Assembly: GCF_004402405.1 (NCBI RefSeq)
Contig: NZ_SOFE01000014.1
Coordinates: forward strand, 186,001 to 250,000
DNA from: Cryobacterium levicorallinum
Lineage (GTDB): Bacteria > Actinomycetota > Actinomycetes > Actinomycetales > Microbacteriaceae
Direction of reading: 5' to 3'
DNA: 64,000 nucleotides
A program made the position numbers and the translations under genes. Shown here in pieces: positions 1-8,778 of the stretch (its first letter is position 1; each line of letters starts with the position of its first letter). The notes under the pieces are model-generated. The model worked only from the letters and a program-made list of their open reading frames with translations. It did no database searches and had not been told where the DNA came from.

Positions 1-615
1 ACTCCCCCGGCCATAGCGCTCTCGACCGAGACCTTTCGGGATCTCGGCGCCACGAGCGTTCTCGAGCATCTGGTCAGCGCGATCGGCCTGCCCCTGGTTG
101 TGAAACCAGCACAGGGCGGCTCCTCGCAGGGCGTCACGATCGTGCGCACGCCCGCTGATCTGCCCCGCGCCATGGTCGAGGCGTACACCTACGCCGATAC
201 CGCCCTGGTAGAGGCATACGTGGACGGCACCGAGGTCACCGTGGCTGTGATCGAGTCCGGCGACGGCCCCACCGCACTGCCTATCGTGGAAATCGTGCCA
301 GTCGACGGCGTTTACAGCTTTGAGGCACGCTACAACGCAGGCGAAACGGACTTTTACACCCCCGCTCGCCTCGCCGACGCGGTCTCGGCAGCCGTCTCCG
401 ACACCGCAGTGGCAATTCACACCCTGCTCGGCCTGCGCCACCTGAGCCGAGTCGACCTCATCGTCGACGCAGCGGGCACCCCCTGGTTCCTCGAGGCCAA
501 TGTTTTCCCCGGTCTGACCGAGACGTCCCTAGTGCCCCAGGCCATCGAGGCCGCCAAGCAGACCCTTGGCGCCACCTACTCGACCCTGGCCACCCACGCC
601 CGCGCCGCCCAATAA
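1..615 (+). CDS. ddl: D-alanine--D-alanine ligase, C-terminal part (5' end outside window)
   Basis: Joins two D-alanines with ATP to make the peptidoglycan precursor dipeptide in the cytoplasm. The frame is open from base 1, so only the C-terminal ATP-grasp half is present. Visible are the ATP-binding segment VVKPAQGGSSQGV, the central strand LVEAYVDGTEVTVAV and the C-terminal metal/substrate segment LEANVFPGLTETS, which corresponds to LEVNTLPGMTxxS in the family. The next gene to the right is parB on the other strand, so the two converge across a gap holding parS sites. The family is clear; the start lies outside the window. Confidence 0.85.
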   Translation, partial: TPPAIALSTETFRDLGATSVLEHLVSAIGLPLVVKPAQGGSSQGVTIVRTPADLPRAMVEAYTYADTALVEAYVDGTEVTVAVIESGDGPTALPIVEIVPVDGVYSFEARYNAGETDFYTPARLADAVSAAVSDTAVAIHTLLGLRHLSRVDLIVDAAGTPWFLEANVFPGLTETSLVPQAIEAAKQTLGATYSTLATHARAAQ

Positions 616-629
616 CCTCTCTCTCCTGC

Positions 630-643
630 GTTTCACGTGAAAC
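630..643. promoter_or_regulatory. parS site 1
   Basis: Perfect 14-bp palindrome GTTTCACGTGAAAC, the core of the bacterial parS sequence bound by ParB, just after the ddl stop codon. Confidence 0.95.
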
Positions 644-870
644 ATCGCGGCACCACCTTCCCCTGATTGTTTAGCTGAGGGCGATGGCGGTCTCGGAAGG
701 CTCGACCAACGGGATGGGCATTCGTGTACCTTCAGTCTGACCAGCCTGCGGAACCGAGGCCACACTCCCGTGCAACCACCGTTGTCGAGCTTGCCGAGAT
801 CGCCAGGCAGCAGTTTGACCGTGCCTACCGAATTCCCGAACACACACACGACACGCAAGGCATCGGCCAT

Positions 871-884
871 GTTTCACGTGAAAC
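871..884. promoter_or_regulatory. parS site 2
   Basis: Perfect GTTTCACGTGAAAC palindrome in the ddl-parB gap. Confidence 0.95.
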
Positions 885-1120
885 TCCAGTGACCACCTTG
901 GCGCAGGTTCATTCCCCGAAAGTGCAGGCGGAATCAGGTCATGCACGGGGTGCGAGTTCTCGGTATTTGCGGCAAGTCTCTGCACGCTTTTCGTGAAGAC
1001 TCTCCGCAAAGGCTGAATGCTCCAGCTGAAGCGCGCGTTACCGTACACCGCAGACCAGGCCGCCTTCATCGCAAAAATGCCTTTGCACAGCCATGACTTG
1101 ATGTGATGTGATGTGATGTT

Positions 1121-1134
1121 GTTTCACGTGAAAC
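1121..1134. promoter_or_regulatory. parS site 3
   Basis: Perfect full 16-bp consensus TGTTTCACGTGAAACA at 1120-1135. It follows directly on a tandem TGATG repeat. Confidence 0.95.
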
Positions 1135-1281
1135 ACCACAACGGGATTCCCCAAACAACTCACGCGAGGACGATGGCGGTCTCACCAGGCTCGACCAACG
1201 AAAATCCCTCTCCCAACAGGTTGCTCGCGCGATGCCGATGGCGATCGCGGTGGCGGCAAAATTGACCAACGGATTGGGTAC

Positions 1282-1295
1282 GTTTCACGTGAAAC
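1282..1295. promoter_or_regulatory. parS site 4
   Basis: Perfect GTTTCACGTGAAAC palindrome 11 bases beyond the parB stop codon. Confidence 0.95.
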
Positions 1296-1306
1296 GTCGG
1301 TACGAG

Positions 1307-2257
1307 CTAGCTGGCGCTGAAGCCAGGCTCTCCCAAAACGGTCAGAATGCGATTCAGATCACCGATTGTCGCGAAATCTACTGTGATCTGGCCTTTTCGT
1401 GCGCCCAGATTAATCTTGACCCGGGTGTCGAGACGATCTCCGAGGTGTTCGGCGATCTCATCGAGGTGTCCCTGGCGCCGACCAGGCAACGGCTTCACAA
1501 CAATTTTCCTGGGACCAGCCGACGCTGCCGCCTCCGCCGCACGAACCGACAGGTCCTCCTCAATAATTTTGTCGGCCAAGCGCAGCATGCCGGCGGGGTC
1601 CCCGACCGAGAGAATGGCGCGAGCGTGACCCGCCGATAGCACCCCCGCTGCGACACGCAACTGAACCGGTTCCGGTAGTTTGAGCAGTCGCAACGTGTTG
1701 GTGATCTGCGGACGCGAGCGCCCGATCCGGCTAGCCAATTCTTCCTGGGTAATGCCAAAATCCGCGAGCAACTGCTGATAAGCGGATGCTTCCTCGAGCG
1801 GATTCAGCTGCGCACGGTGCAGGTTCTCCAGGAGTGCGTCGCGCAGCATGTCCACGTCCGCAGTGTCGCGAACGACGGCCGGGATAATATCCAGCCCAAC
1901 TTCCTTGGTGGCGCGCAACCGGCGCTCACCCATGACGAGTTCATACTTGCCGGGCTCGTCGGGCAACGGGCGCACCACAATGGGCTGCAGCACCCCGACT
2001 TCGCGAATGCTGTGCACGAGTTCGGCGAGGTCATCCTCATCGAAGATGGTGCGCGGCTGGGCCCGGTTGGGAACGATATCCTGCGGGTTGAGGTGCGCGA
2101 GGCGCGCTCCGGGCACGGGAATCAGCGCGGGGGAGGCATCCGCTTCAACGGTCACGGCGCGGGGAAAGAAGACGTCGACCGGGCGCGGAGCCGAAGCGTC
2201 ATCCTGCACCGGAATGAGTGCACCAATACCGCGGCCAAGCCCGGTTCTCTTTGCCAT
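1307..2257 (-). CDS. parB: Chromosome partitioning protein ParB
   Basis: CTP-dependent DNA clamp that loads at parS, spreads, and with ParA segregates the origin region. The 316-residue length is normal. The N-terminal domain carries the CTP-binding motif GERRLRA (110-116), preceded by the conserved segments VPNRAQPR and LQPIVVRP. A helix-turn-helix for parS follows at about 168-195 (ITQEELASRIGRS). The C-terminal end is the dimerisation region. Its ATG overlaps the parA stop by one base, so the two are translationally coupled. Six parS sites lie within 10 kb. Confidence 0.97.
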   Translation of the reverse strand: MAKRTGLGRGIGALIPVQDDASAPRPVDVFFPRAVTVEADASPALIPVPGARLAHLNPQDIVPNRAQPRTIFDEDDLAELVHSIREVGVLQPIVVRPLPDEPGKYELVMGERRLRATKEVGLDIIPAVVRDTADVDMLRDALLENLHRAQLNPLEEASAYQQLLADFGITQEELASRIGRSRPQITNTLRLLKLPEPVQLRVAAGVLSAGHARAILSVGDPAGMLRLADKIIEEDLSVRAAEAAASAGPRKIVVKPLPGRRQGHLDEIAEHLGDRLDTRVKINLGARKGQITVDFATIGDLNRILTVLGEPGFSAS

Positions 2258-3228
2258 CAGTATTGCTCTCTCTTGTGGGGCTTTTCGTTCGATTGGGGCT
2301 GATCTGCGCTTCTCGGTGCCCCCCGATGGGCCATTTCTGCTGCTGCTTCGAGATAGGAGAGCGATCCTGCCGAGTTCAGGTCGTAGCTGACGACGCTCTG
2401 ACCGTAGCTCGGGGCCTCAGAAACCCGCACAGAGCGCGGAATTGCCGTATTAAGGACCTCTTTGGGGAAGTGATCGCGCACTTCCTTGGCTACCTGGGTC
2501 GCCAGATTGGTACGGCTGTCGTACATGGTCAGGAGAATCGTCGACACGACCAGATCCGGGTTGAGGTGTTTCTCGATCAGCTTGATGTTTTTGAGCAGCT
2601 GGCTCAGCCCCTCGAGCGCGTAGTACTCACACTGAATGGGAATGAGCACTTCTCGCGCCGCGACAAACGCATTGATCGTCAGCAGTCCCAGGGACGGCGG
2701 GCAGTCAATGAAGACATAGTCGTACGGCTCAGTCATTTCGGCGAGGTACAGGTCGAGCGCACGACGCAGGCGCTGTTCGCGCGCAACCAGGGAGACCAGT
2801 TCAATCTCGGCACCGGCCAGATGAATCGTAGCCGGAACGCAGAACAGAGCACCGAATTCGGGGCTCTTCTGCACGACCTCGATCATGGGCATGTCGTTAA
2901 TGATGACGTCGTAAACGCTGGGCGTTTCGGCTCGGTGCTCAACACCAAGGGCGGTTGAAGCATTTCCCTGCGGATCAAGATCGATGACCAACACCCGGGC
3001 TCCCTGACGCGCGAGGGCCGCGGCAAGGTTGACAGCGGTCGTGGTCTTGCCAACCCCGCCCTTCTGATTGGAGATGGTCAGGACCCGGGTTTTCTCGGGT
3101 TTGGGCAGTTCGCCGGCAGCAATGACCTGGCGCCGGCGGGTCAGCTCAGCAATTTCGCGGGCGAGTGGCGGTGCAGCGTCGATCCCGGCCGCCTTGGCAA
3201 CGCGCTGATCTTCAGCAGGATGTTTCAC
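2257..3228 (-). CDS. parA: Chromosome partitioning ATPase ParA
   Basis: Deviant Walker-type ATPase that moves ParB-parS complexes over the nucleoid. It has the Walker A motif KGGVGKTT (56-63), the VLVIDLDPQGN segment and a Walker B region ending YVFIDCPPSLG. The only sensible start is a GTG at 3228 that lies inside a perfect parS site, so ParB bound there would sit on the translation start and probably on the promoter region. An N-terminal extension of about 45 residues precedes the ATPase fold. Upstream is rsmG in the same direction. Confidence 0.96.
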   Translation of the reverse strand: MKHPAEDQRVAKAAGIDAAPPLAREIAELTRRRQVIAAGELPKPEKTRVLTISNQKGGVGKTTTAVNLAAALARQGARVLVIDLDPQGNASTALGVEHRAETPSVYDVIINDMPMIEVVQKSPEFGALFCVPATIHLAGAEIELVSLVAREQRLRRALDLYLAEMTEPYDYVFIDCPPSLGLLTINAFVAAREVLIPIQCEYYALEGLSQLLKNIKLIEKHLNPDLVVSTILLTMYDSRTNLATQVAKEVRDHFPKEVLNTAIPRSVRVSEAPSYGQSVVSYDLNSAGSLSYLEAAAEMAHRGAPRSADQPQSNEKPHKREQY

Positions 3229-3235
3229 GTGAAAC
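3222..3235. promoter_or_regulatory. parS site 5, overlapping the parA start codon
   Basis: Perfect GTTTCACGTGAAAC. The parA GTG start is contained in it. This arrangement suggests ParB autoregulation of parAB; that is inference. Confidence 0.95.
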
Positions 3236-3304
3236 CTTTACGTTCGACGGTTGATGAGCCACCCGAAAGGGACCCCCGAACACCAATTCTTGCGGCATTC
3301 GGGA

Positions 3305-4000
3305 CTAGTCCACTGTAGCCCGGATGACCCGGGTTACCTCCGGCAGCACGCCAGCACCAAGGGTAATGACCTCGACATCGCGCAGGCCGTACTTGCGAAT
3401 GGCCTTCGCGGCGGCTTCAATTTCGCGCTGGGCACCCTCACCCTTCATGAGGATGAGCTCCCCGCCTGAGCGAACCAGGGGAGCGGTCAGTGGGATCAGC
3501 TTACCGAGAGCGCTCACGGCTCGTGCCGTGACCTGATCAAGCGGATGCTTCAGGCGCGCTTCCTCCGCACGCGCCCGCACTACAGTGACATTCTTCAAGC
3601 CGAGCACCGCCACCTGGTCGTTCAGCCAGGCGACTCGCCGTTCCATCGGTTCGATCAGAACGAAGTTCACGTCGGGGCGAGCGATGGCCAGAACGAGGCC
3701 GGGGAGGCCGGAGCCGGAGCCAACGTCGCCCACAAGGCCGGGGCGCAGCAGGGGCGCTACGATCGCGCAATTAAGAATGTGACGCGACCACAACCGGGGG
3801 AGTTCCAGCGGGCCGATCAAGCCCAGTATTTCTCCCTGATCAGCCAAATTACCCGTAAAAGCTCGGACCAGGTCGAGTTGGGCTCCGAACAAGTTCGCAG
3901 CTTCCGCCGGTTCCTTCTCGAGTTCAACGAGCTCAGGATCGGCAGTTCCCGGTGCGAGGGGTTCGGGCACGCGCACTCCCGGTGTGGCTGACTCCGACAT
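3305..4000 (-). CDS. rsmG: 16S rRNA (guanine-527-N7)-methyltransferase RsmG (GidB)
   Basis: SAM-dependent methylation of G527 in 16S rRNA; loss confers low-level streptomycin resistance in other bacteria. 231 residues. The SAM-binding loop DVGSGSGLPG is at 92-101, after the conserved LWSRHILN (70-77). LIEPMERRVAWL, RAEE and TARAVS are further family marks. It sits in the usual place between jag and parA in one leftward run. Confidence 0.96.
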   Translation of the reverse strand: MSESATPGVRVPEPLAPGTADPELVELEKEPAEAANLFGAQLDLVRAFTGNLADQGEILGLIGPLELPRLWSRHILNCAIVAPLLRPGLVGDVGSGSGLPGLVLAIARPDVNFVLIEPMERRVAWLNDQVAVLGLKNVTVVRARAEEARLKHPLDQVTARAVSALGKLIPLTAPLVRSGGELILMKGEGAQREIEAAAKAIRKYGLRDVEVITLGAGVLPEVTRVIRATVD

Positions 4001-4012
4001 AACGGCCGGAAT

Positions 4013-4654
4013 CTACGCTGCGGTAATGACGGTATGGCGATCGCGGCCCTCGCCGGACGACTCGGATCGGTATCCGCTCGCCGACACGATGTCGTGCACA
4101 AGTTTGCGCTCGTAAGAGGACATGGCCGGCAGGTCGGCCTCGGTCGCGCCGGCTTCGATGCGGGCAATGGCACGGGCAACGAGCGCCGCCAGCTCAGCTT
4201 CACGAGCCTCGCGAGATCCGCCGATGTCGAGAATGAGACGGGAGAATGATCCCGTCTTGTTCTGCACCGCGAGGCGGGTCAGCTCCTGCAGCGCATTGAC
4301 TGTTTCTGGCTTGGACAACACCCGCAGGTTGTCCGCGTCGGATGCCTTGACCGAGAGGTAGGCCCGACCATTCCGAGCATCAATGTCGATGTCTCCATCG
4401 AGGTCGCAGATATCAAGGAATTCCTCGATATAGTCCGCAGCGATGTCGCCCTCACGTTCGAGTTGATCGGTCGTGAGGGGAGTCTCGATGCTCGCGACGG
4501 AACCCGTTTCTGGAACGTCGGGGGACGGATCCGTTGCAGCAATACCACTGGGGAGCGCCGCGCTGTCGCCTTCGACAGCAGCGGCCGCCGTGATATCGAC
4601 CTCAGCGTTGTTGACCTCGGTCAGGTCGATCTTTTCCGTCACGGTGATCTCCAC
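4013..4654 (-). CDS. jag: Jag/KhpB-type RNA-binding protein (KH and R3H domains)
   Basis: Single-strand nucleic acid binding protein linked to cell elongation and division in other bacteria. 213 residues: an acidic, low-complexity N-terminal third; a KH-type region around residues 80-150 with the segment PETVNALQELTRLAV; and a C-terminal R3H segment (MSSYERKLVHDIV, then a final DRHTV). Its ATG overlaps the yidC stop, indicating coupled translation with the membrane insertase. Confidence 0.9.
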   Translation of the reverse strand: MEITVTEKIDLTEVNNAEVDITAAAAVEGDSAALPSGIAATDPSPDVPETGSVASIETPLTTDQLEREGDIAADYIEEFLDICDLDGDIDIDARNGRAYLSVKASDADNLRVLSKPETVNALQELTRLAVQNKTGSFSRLILDIGGSREAREAELAALVARAIARIEAGATEADLPAMSSYERKLVHDIVSASGYRSESSGEGRDRHTVITAA

Positions 4655-5637
4655 TACTTTTTCGGGCCGGTTTGCTTCTTAGCGCGGGCCTTGCCGACCG
4701 GCTGCTGACGCTGTACCGGCTTGGCGGGCTCCTCAACCACAATGATGTCACCATCGGTCGCGATGAGCTTGCCCTTGCGGGCCATGCGCTCTTCGCGAGC
4801 TTTGGCGGCCTCACTGCCGGGCGTCGGCATGTTTCGGATCACCAGGAACTGCTGAATCATGGTCCAGAAGTTGGAGGTGAGCCAGTAGAACATGACGCCG
4901 AGCGGGAACGCGACACCGGAGAAAGCGAAGACAAGGGGGAGCAGGTAGAGCATGATGCGCTGCTGCTTGAACATGGGGCTCGCCTTGGTTTCCGGCGACA
5001 TGTTCTTGGAGACGATCTGCAGCTGCGTGATGAACTGCGACGCGGTCATCAGCACGACCATGGTGGCCGCGATAATCATGACGGTGCCGTTGAAGGGGTC
5101 ACCGGCCGTCCACAGCGACCACTGGGAGGCGAAGGTGTCGTGCAGGGGTGCATTTCCAAAGAGCGTGGCATTGCCGAAGCTCTCGGCGAGGCTCTGATTG
5201 AGCGGTCCGACGCCGGCCTTGGCGCGCTGGGCGTCGTTGAGCACCGAGAACAGTGCGAAGAAGATTGGCATCTGCAGCAACAGCGGCAGGCAGGAGCTCA
5301 GCGGGTTGGTACCCGTCTTCTTGTACATGGCCATGGTCTCGCGGGACATTGCCTCACGCGAGAACTGGTCCTTCTTGCCCTTGTACTTGTCCTGGATCTT
5401 CTTCAGTTGTGGGGCGACCTCGAGCATCTTGCGCTGGCTCTTGATCTGCCGCACGAAGATGGGGATGAGGGCGGCACGCACGACGAGAACGAGGCCGACG
5501 ATGGACAGCACCCACGTGAGACCGTCGTCGTAGCCCAGTCCCGCGATTCCGATCTGGGAAAACAGCCAGTGGAAGGCTACGAGCAGCAGCTCGACCACCC
5601 ATTTCAGAGGCCAGAGGATCGTACCTATGAGGTCCAT
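4654..5637 (-). CDS. yidC: Membrane protein insertase YidC
   Basis: Inserts and folds membrane proteins with or without Sec. 327 residues with an N-terminal hydrophobic segment, then the conserved core: an amphipathic segment with QIKSQRKMLEVAPQLKKIQ, the family signature NPLSSCLPLLLQMPIFFALF and several C-terminal membrane helices. The C-terminus is basic (KARAKKQTGPKK), as usual for ribosome contact. It lacks the large periplasmic domain of Gram-negative YidC. It lies between jag and yidD in the conserved order. Confidence 0.96.
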   Translation of the reverse strand: MDLIGTILWPLKWVVELLLVAFHWLFSQIGIAGLGYDDGLTWVLSIVGLVLVVRAALIPIFVRQIKSQRKMLEVAPQLKKIQDKYKGKKDQFSREAMSRETMAMYKKTGTNPLSSCLPLLLQMPIFFALFSVLNDAQRAKAGVGPLNQSLAESFGNATLFGNAPLHDTFASQWSLWTAGDPFNGTVMIIAATMVVLMTASQFITQLQIVSKNMSPETKASPMFKQQRIMLYLLPLVFAFSGVAFPLGVMFYWLTSNFWTMIQQFLVIRNMPTPGSEAAKAREERMARKGKLIATDGDIIVVEEPAKPVQRQQPVGKARAKKQTGPKK

Positions 5638-5645
5638 ACTGTGGG

Positions 5646-5957
5646 TTAGCCCTTTCCGTGGCTGGGTGCAACGACAAAACCGAACGACGTCAAACGAAAG
5701 CGACGCGTGCTTTTGAGAGGTACATCATCGATGCCGCCTTCAGACCACGGATGACAATGGCTCAGTCTCCGTGCAGCGAGGACGCTTCCCCACGCTAGTC
5801 CGTGTTCCTGAACGGCCCCCAGTGCGTAGGCCGAGCAAGACGGGTAAAACCGGCACACATCCCCGTAGAGGGGAGAAATCACGGCGCGATACACGCGAAG
5901 AATCAGCACGCCCACATTGCGCGGGAGCAGAATAATCGTCGCGAGTACGGGGGTCAT
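5646..5957 (-). CDS. yidD: Membrane protein insertion efficiency factor YidD
   Basis: Small membrane-associated protein that assists YidC-dependent insertion. I chose the ATG at 5957, which overlaps the rnpA stop in an ATGA arrangement and gives 103 residues; a longer reading starting at 6032 would overlap rnpA. The family signature is plain: YRAVISPLYGDVCRFYPSCSAYALGAVQEHG, with the typical three cysteines, followed by RLSHCHPWSEGGIDDVP. Confidence 0.93.
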   Translation of the reverse strand: MTPVLATIILLPRNVGVLILRVYRAVISPLYGDVCRFYPSCSAYALGAVQEHGLAWGSVLAARRLSHCHPWSEGGIDDVPLKSTRRFRLTSFGFVVAPSHGKG

Positions 5958-6340
5958 CGGCCCGGGCTGCTTTTTCGCATCGGGAGGGGGCGAGACAGGG
6001 AACGTTGAACCTCGTCGTGCAGCGTCTGCCACGCGGCATCGCGCGCCGCAGGCAAAGCACGGATGACGACATCCGTTCCCGGCGTCACCGCGGGGAGCAG
6101 CTCGAACGTGACCGCCTTGAGGCGGCGGCGAACGAGATTGCGCCTCACGGCGTCACCCACATTCTTAGCGACGATGAATCCGAAGCGAACCGGGCCGACA
6201 GCATCCGTTTGAGCGGATCCGGGCCGACCGTCACTTTTGCGTATGTACAAAACGGTGTGCGCACCAACGATCCGCACACCGCGCCGAACGACGCCCTGGT
6301 AATCACTGCCGCTCGTGATGCGATTTACGTGAGCGAGCAC
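5954..6340 (-). CDS. rnpA: Ribonuclease P protein component
   Basis: Protein subunit of RNase P, which trims tRNA 5' leaders. The start is the GTG at 6340, giving VLAHVNRITSGSDYQ and 128 residues. The open frame runs further upstream, but that stretch covers rpmH and its gap in another frame and cannot be real. The RnpA signature is RFGFIVAKNVGDAVRRNLVRRRLK, and the N-terminal aromatic segment is SDYQGVVRRG. It lies between rpmH and yidD. Confidence 0.93.
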   Translation of the reverse strand: MLAHVNRITSGSDYQGVVRRGVRIVGAHTVLYIRKSDGRPGSAQTDAVGPVRFGFIVAKNVGDAVRRNLVRRRLKAVTFELLPAVTPGTDVVIRALPAARDAAWQTLHDEVQRSLSRPLPMRKSSPGR

Positions 6341-6363
6341 GAGAACCTGGCGACCACGAGAAC

Positions 6364-6501
6364 TTACGCGGAGAGTTCGGTGCGACCCTTGCGACGGCGA
6401 GCACCGAGAATGGCGCGGCCCGCACGGGTACGCATGCGCAGGCGGAAGCCGTGCACCTTGGCGCGACGGCGGTTGTTCGGCTGGAAGGTTCTCTTGCTCA
6501 T
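6364..6501 (-). CDS. rpmH: 50S ribosomal protein L34
   Basis: 45-residue basic ribosomal protein, [20 protein letters not shown] at its N-terminus and ending KGRTELSA, with the classic arginine-rich middle ([21 protein letters not shown]). It is the first gene of the leftward rpmH-rnpA-yidD-yidC run and diverges from dnaA. Confidence 0.98.
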   Translation of the reverse strand: MSKRTFQPNNRRRAKVHGFRLRMRTRAGRAILGARRRKGRTELSA

Positions 6502-6921
6502 AGTTCAATCTCCACGTATTTGAATCACCGCTGGCCAATTTCCCCTCGGCCAGAACAGCGGCGCGCACAGAAGTTGGAAGCCCGCGGGATGGGGTCAACT
6601 GATTAAAACTACGGCCTCGGTAACGTCTGGTCAAACTCAGCGCCCGAATCGAGTGATTCTCCACAATAATGACTCCAACGCAGAAACCGAACGTTCGGGC
6701 GCAGGAACTGCAAAATTAGCCTCCACGACCGGGATTGACTACCGTAAAGACAAGTTATCCACAGGATGGTGCCCTAAACCTGAGAATTCCACCGGTTTTA
6801 TACACAAGCGGTGGATAACTTTGATCCAGTCCTGACGAACGTACCGGTACCACCCGAACGAAGGCGCGCCGGTCTTCACAGTTGAACAGAGTTATTTCGA
6901 ACCACACAGATTGTAGGAACC
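6502..6921. promoter_or_regulatory. rpmH-dnaA intergenic region with DnaA boxes
   Basis: 420-base divergent control region between rpmH and dnaA. It holds a perfect DnaA box TTATCCACA at 6755-6763 (+), a one-mismatch box TTATACACA at 6798-6806 (+) and a reverse box GGTGGATAA at 6810-6818 (one mismatch). This spacing suggests DnaA control of its own promoter, as in many bacteria, and possibly a second part of the origin. No gene is seen here. Confidence 0.8.
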
Positions 6922-8340
6922 ATGGCAGACGTTGAAGCGCCGATAGCCGAAACCTGGCGGTCCGTTCTGACCTCCCTGGAGTCCGACGCCACGATTACGC
7001 CCATGCTCTACGGCTTTCTCAGTCTGGTCGAGCCGAAAGGTATCGCCGCTGGCACCTTCTATCTTGAGGTACCCAACGAGTTCACGGCCAGCATGCTCAA
7101 TCAGCGGATGCGGGTTCCTCTGCTCACCGCAATGGGTCAGCTCGACGAGGCCACCGCGGTGTCGACGTTTTACGTCGTCGTGAATCCCGAACTCGAGCAG
7201 GAGTCGTTGCGCCCGGTTCAGCAGACGATGACCCCGCCCGACGTCATTACGCCGGCACCGCCGCAATCGGTGTTCGAGAGTGCTGCCCCCGCGGGGCCAC
7301 ACGAGACGCGACTCAACCCCAAATACAGTTTTGACAATTTCGTCATCGGGCAATCCAACCGCTTTGCTCACGCGGCCGCTGTTGCCGTGGCTGAAGCGCC
7401 GGCCAAGGCCTACAACCCGCTCTTCATTTACGGGTCGTCCGGGCTGGGCAAGACCCACCTTTTGCACGCGATCGGCCACTACGCCATGAGCCTGTATCCG
7501 GGCATCCGGGTACGTTATGTCAGTTCCGAAGAGTTCACCAACGATTTCATCAATTCCATCGCCAACAACCGTGGCTCGGCCTTTCAGGCTCGGTACCGCA
7601 ATATCGACATTCTGATGATTGACGACATCCAATTTCTGCAGAACAAGGCGGAGACCCAGGAAGCCTTCTTCCATACCTTCAACACCCTGCACGACCACAA
7701 CAAGCAGGTGGTCATCACGAGTGACCTGCCGCCGAAACACCTCACCGGTTTTGAAGACCGAATGCGCAGCCGCTTCGAGTGGGGTTTGATAACAGATGTC
7801 CAGGCTCCCGACCTCGAGACGCGCATCGCCATTCTGCGCAAAAAGGCCCAGAGCGAGAAGCTGCAGGTGCCCCACGACATTCTGGAGTTCATGGCGTCGA
7901 AGGTATCGTCCAACATTCGCGAACTGGAGGGAACACTGATTCGGGTCACTGCCTTCGCAAGTTTGAACAAGACTCCGGTTGACATGGACCTCGTTCAAAC
8001 GGTGTTGAAGGACCTCATCACCCTGGACGAAGACAACGTCATTGCTCCAGTCGACATCATCACCAACACGGCTAATTACTTCAAGCTCTCGGTCGATGAC
8101 CTGTACGGGTCGAGTCGCTCGCAGGCCATCGCCACGGCCCGCCAAATCGCCATGTACCTGTGTCGTGAGCTCACGAATCTGTCGCTGCCCAAGATTGGGC
8201 AGCTGTTCGGCAATCGGGACCATACAACAGTGATGTACGCCAATAAGAAGATCAGTGAGCTCATGAAGGAGCGACGGTCGATCTACAATCAGGTCACTGA
8301 ACTAACCAACCGCATCAAGCAGGATCACCGGTACAAGTAA
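6922..8340 (+). CDS. dnaA: Chromosomal replication initiator DnaA
   Basis: AAA+ ATPase that binds DnaA boxes and opens oriC. 472 residues: N-terminal DnaB/loader-interaction domain I (1-90); a short linker; the AAA+ domain with Walker A GSSGLGKT (171-178), Walker B ILMIDDIQFLQNK and sensor segments; and a C-terminal DNA-binding domain with the signature RDHTTVMYANKKI. It is flanked on both sides by intergenic DNA carrying its own boxes. Confidence 0.98.
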   Translation: MADVEAPIAETWRSVLTSLESDATITPMLYGFLSLVEPKGIAAGTFYLEVPNEFTASMLNQRMRVPLLTAMGQLDEATAVSTFYVVVNPELEQESLRPVQQTMTPPDVITPAPPQSVFESAAPAGPHETRLNPKYSFDNFVIGQSNRFAHAAAVAVAEAPAKAYNPLFIYGSSGLGKTHLLHAIGHYAMSLYPGIRVRYVSSEEFTNDFINSIANNRGSAFQARYRNIDILMIDDIQFLQNKAETQEAFFHTFNTLHDHNKQVVITSDLPPKHLTGFEDRMRSRFEWGLITDVQAPDLETRIAILRKKAQSEKLQVPHDILEFMASKVSSNIRELEGTLIRVTAFASLNKTPVDMDLVQTVLKDLITLDEDNVIAPVDIITNTANYFKLSVDDLYGSSRSQAIATARQIAMYLCRELTNLSLPKIGQLFGNRDHTTVMYANKKISELMKERRSIYNQVTELTNRIKQDHRYK

Positions 8341-8778
8341 GCGCCAACGGCAAAATTTTCGGCCCCTCACGGCAAGCTCAGCTGAGTTTGACCCGGAGGG
8401 GTTGAATTTTTTTTAGTTTTCACACCTGTGGATAACCCTGTGGAATTAACTCACACAACCGGTCGTCGCCTGTAGAAACTCGGAGCTTCCCTGTAGAAAC
8501 TTGTAATTACCAAGAGTTGCGCTTGCGCAAACGAATGACAAACTTCCACAGGTCGCCCACAAGTTACAAACGTGTAGTTCTCAGTACCTCAGCCGTTTTC
8601 ACAGAGTTATCCACAGTTTCCACAACGGTTAAGAAGATTAACAAAAATTCTTTAACCAGATCTAGCCGACAACCTTGACTGCCGAAGCCACCGATGGGCC
8701 CCGGTACCGAACCGGACGGTGAAGCCAGCTAGCATTGAGGCCCAACCATCCGCTTTCGCAACGCTAAGGAATGACATC
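8341..8778. other. Chromosomal replication origin (oriC)
   Basis: Gene-free, AT-rich stretch between dnaA and dnaN, the standard actinobacterial origin position. Perfect DnaA boxes lie at 8427-8435 (reverse, TGTGGATAA) and 8607-8615 (TTATCCACA). Weaker relatives are TGTGGAATT at 8439 and TTTCCACA at 8617-8624. An AT-rich run with GGTTAAGAAGATTAAC and TTCTTTAACC at 8627-8660 is a candidate unwinding element. A T-rich run (8407-8414) follows the dnaA stop. Two exact copies of CCTGTAGAAACT lie 21 bases apart (8469 and 8490). Confidence 0.9.

Larger units (their letters stand above)
616..1306. other. Intergenic region carrying four parS sites and diverged repeats
   Basis: About 690 bases between ddl and parB with no convincing gene; the short open frames here have no recognisable domain and partly arise from the parS palindromes. 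It holds four GTTTCACGTGAAAC sites, a tandem run of TGATG units at 1099-1119 touching the third parS, and three diverged copies of a unit of about 35 bases with the common parts GATGGCG and TCGACCAACG or TTGACCAACG (677-716, 1163-1200, 1229-1275). Confidence 0.6.

Noticed and set aside
724..996. 90-residue rightward frame in the ddl-parB gap
   Set aside because: No ribosome site or domain; part of it (HVSRET) is only the translation of a parS site.
4672..5649. 325-residue frame antisense to yidC
   Set aside because: Shadow of the yidC reading frame in high-GC DNA; no domain and no ribosome site.
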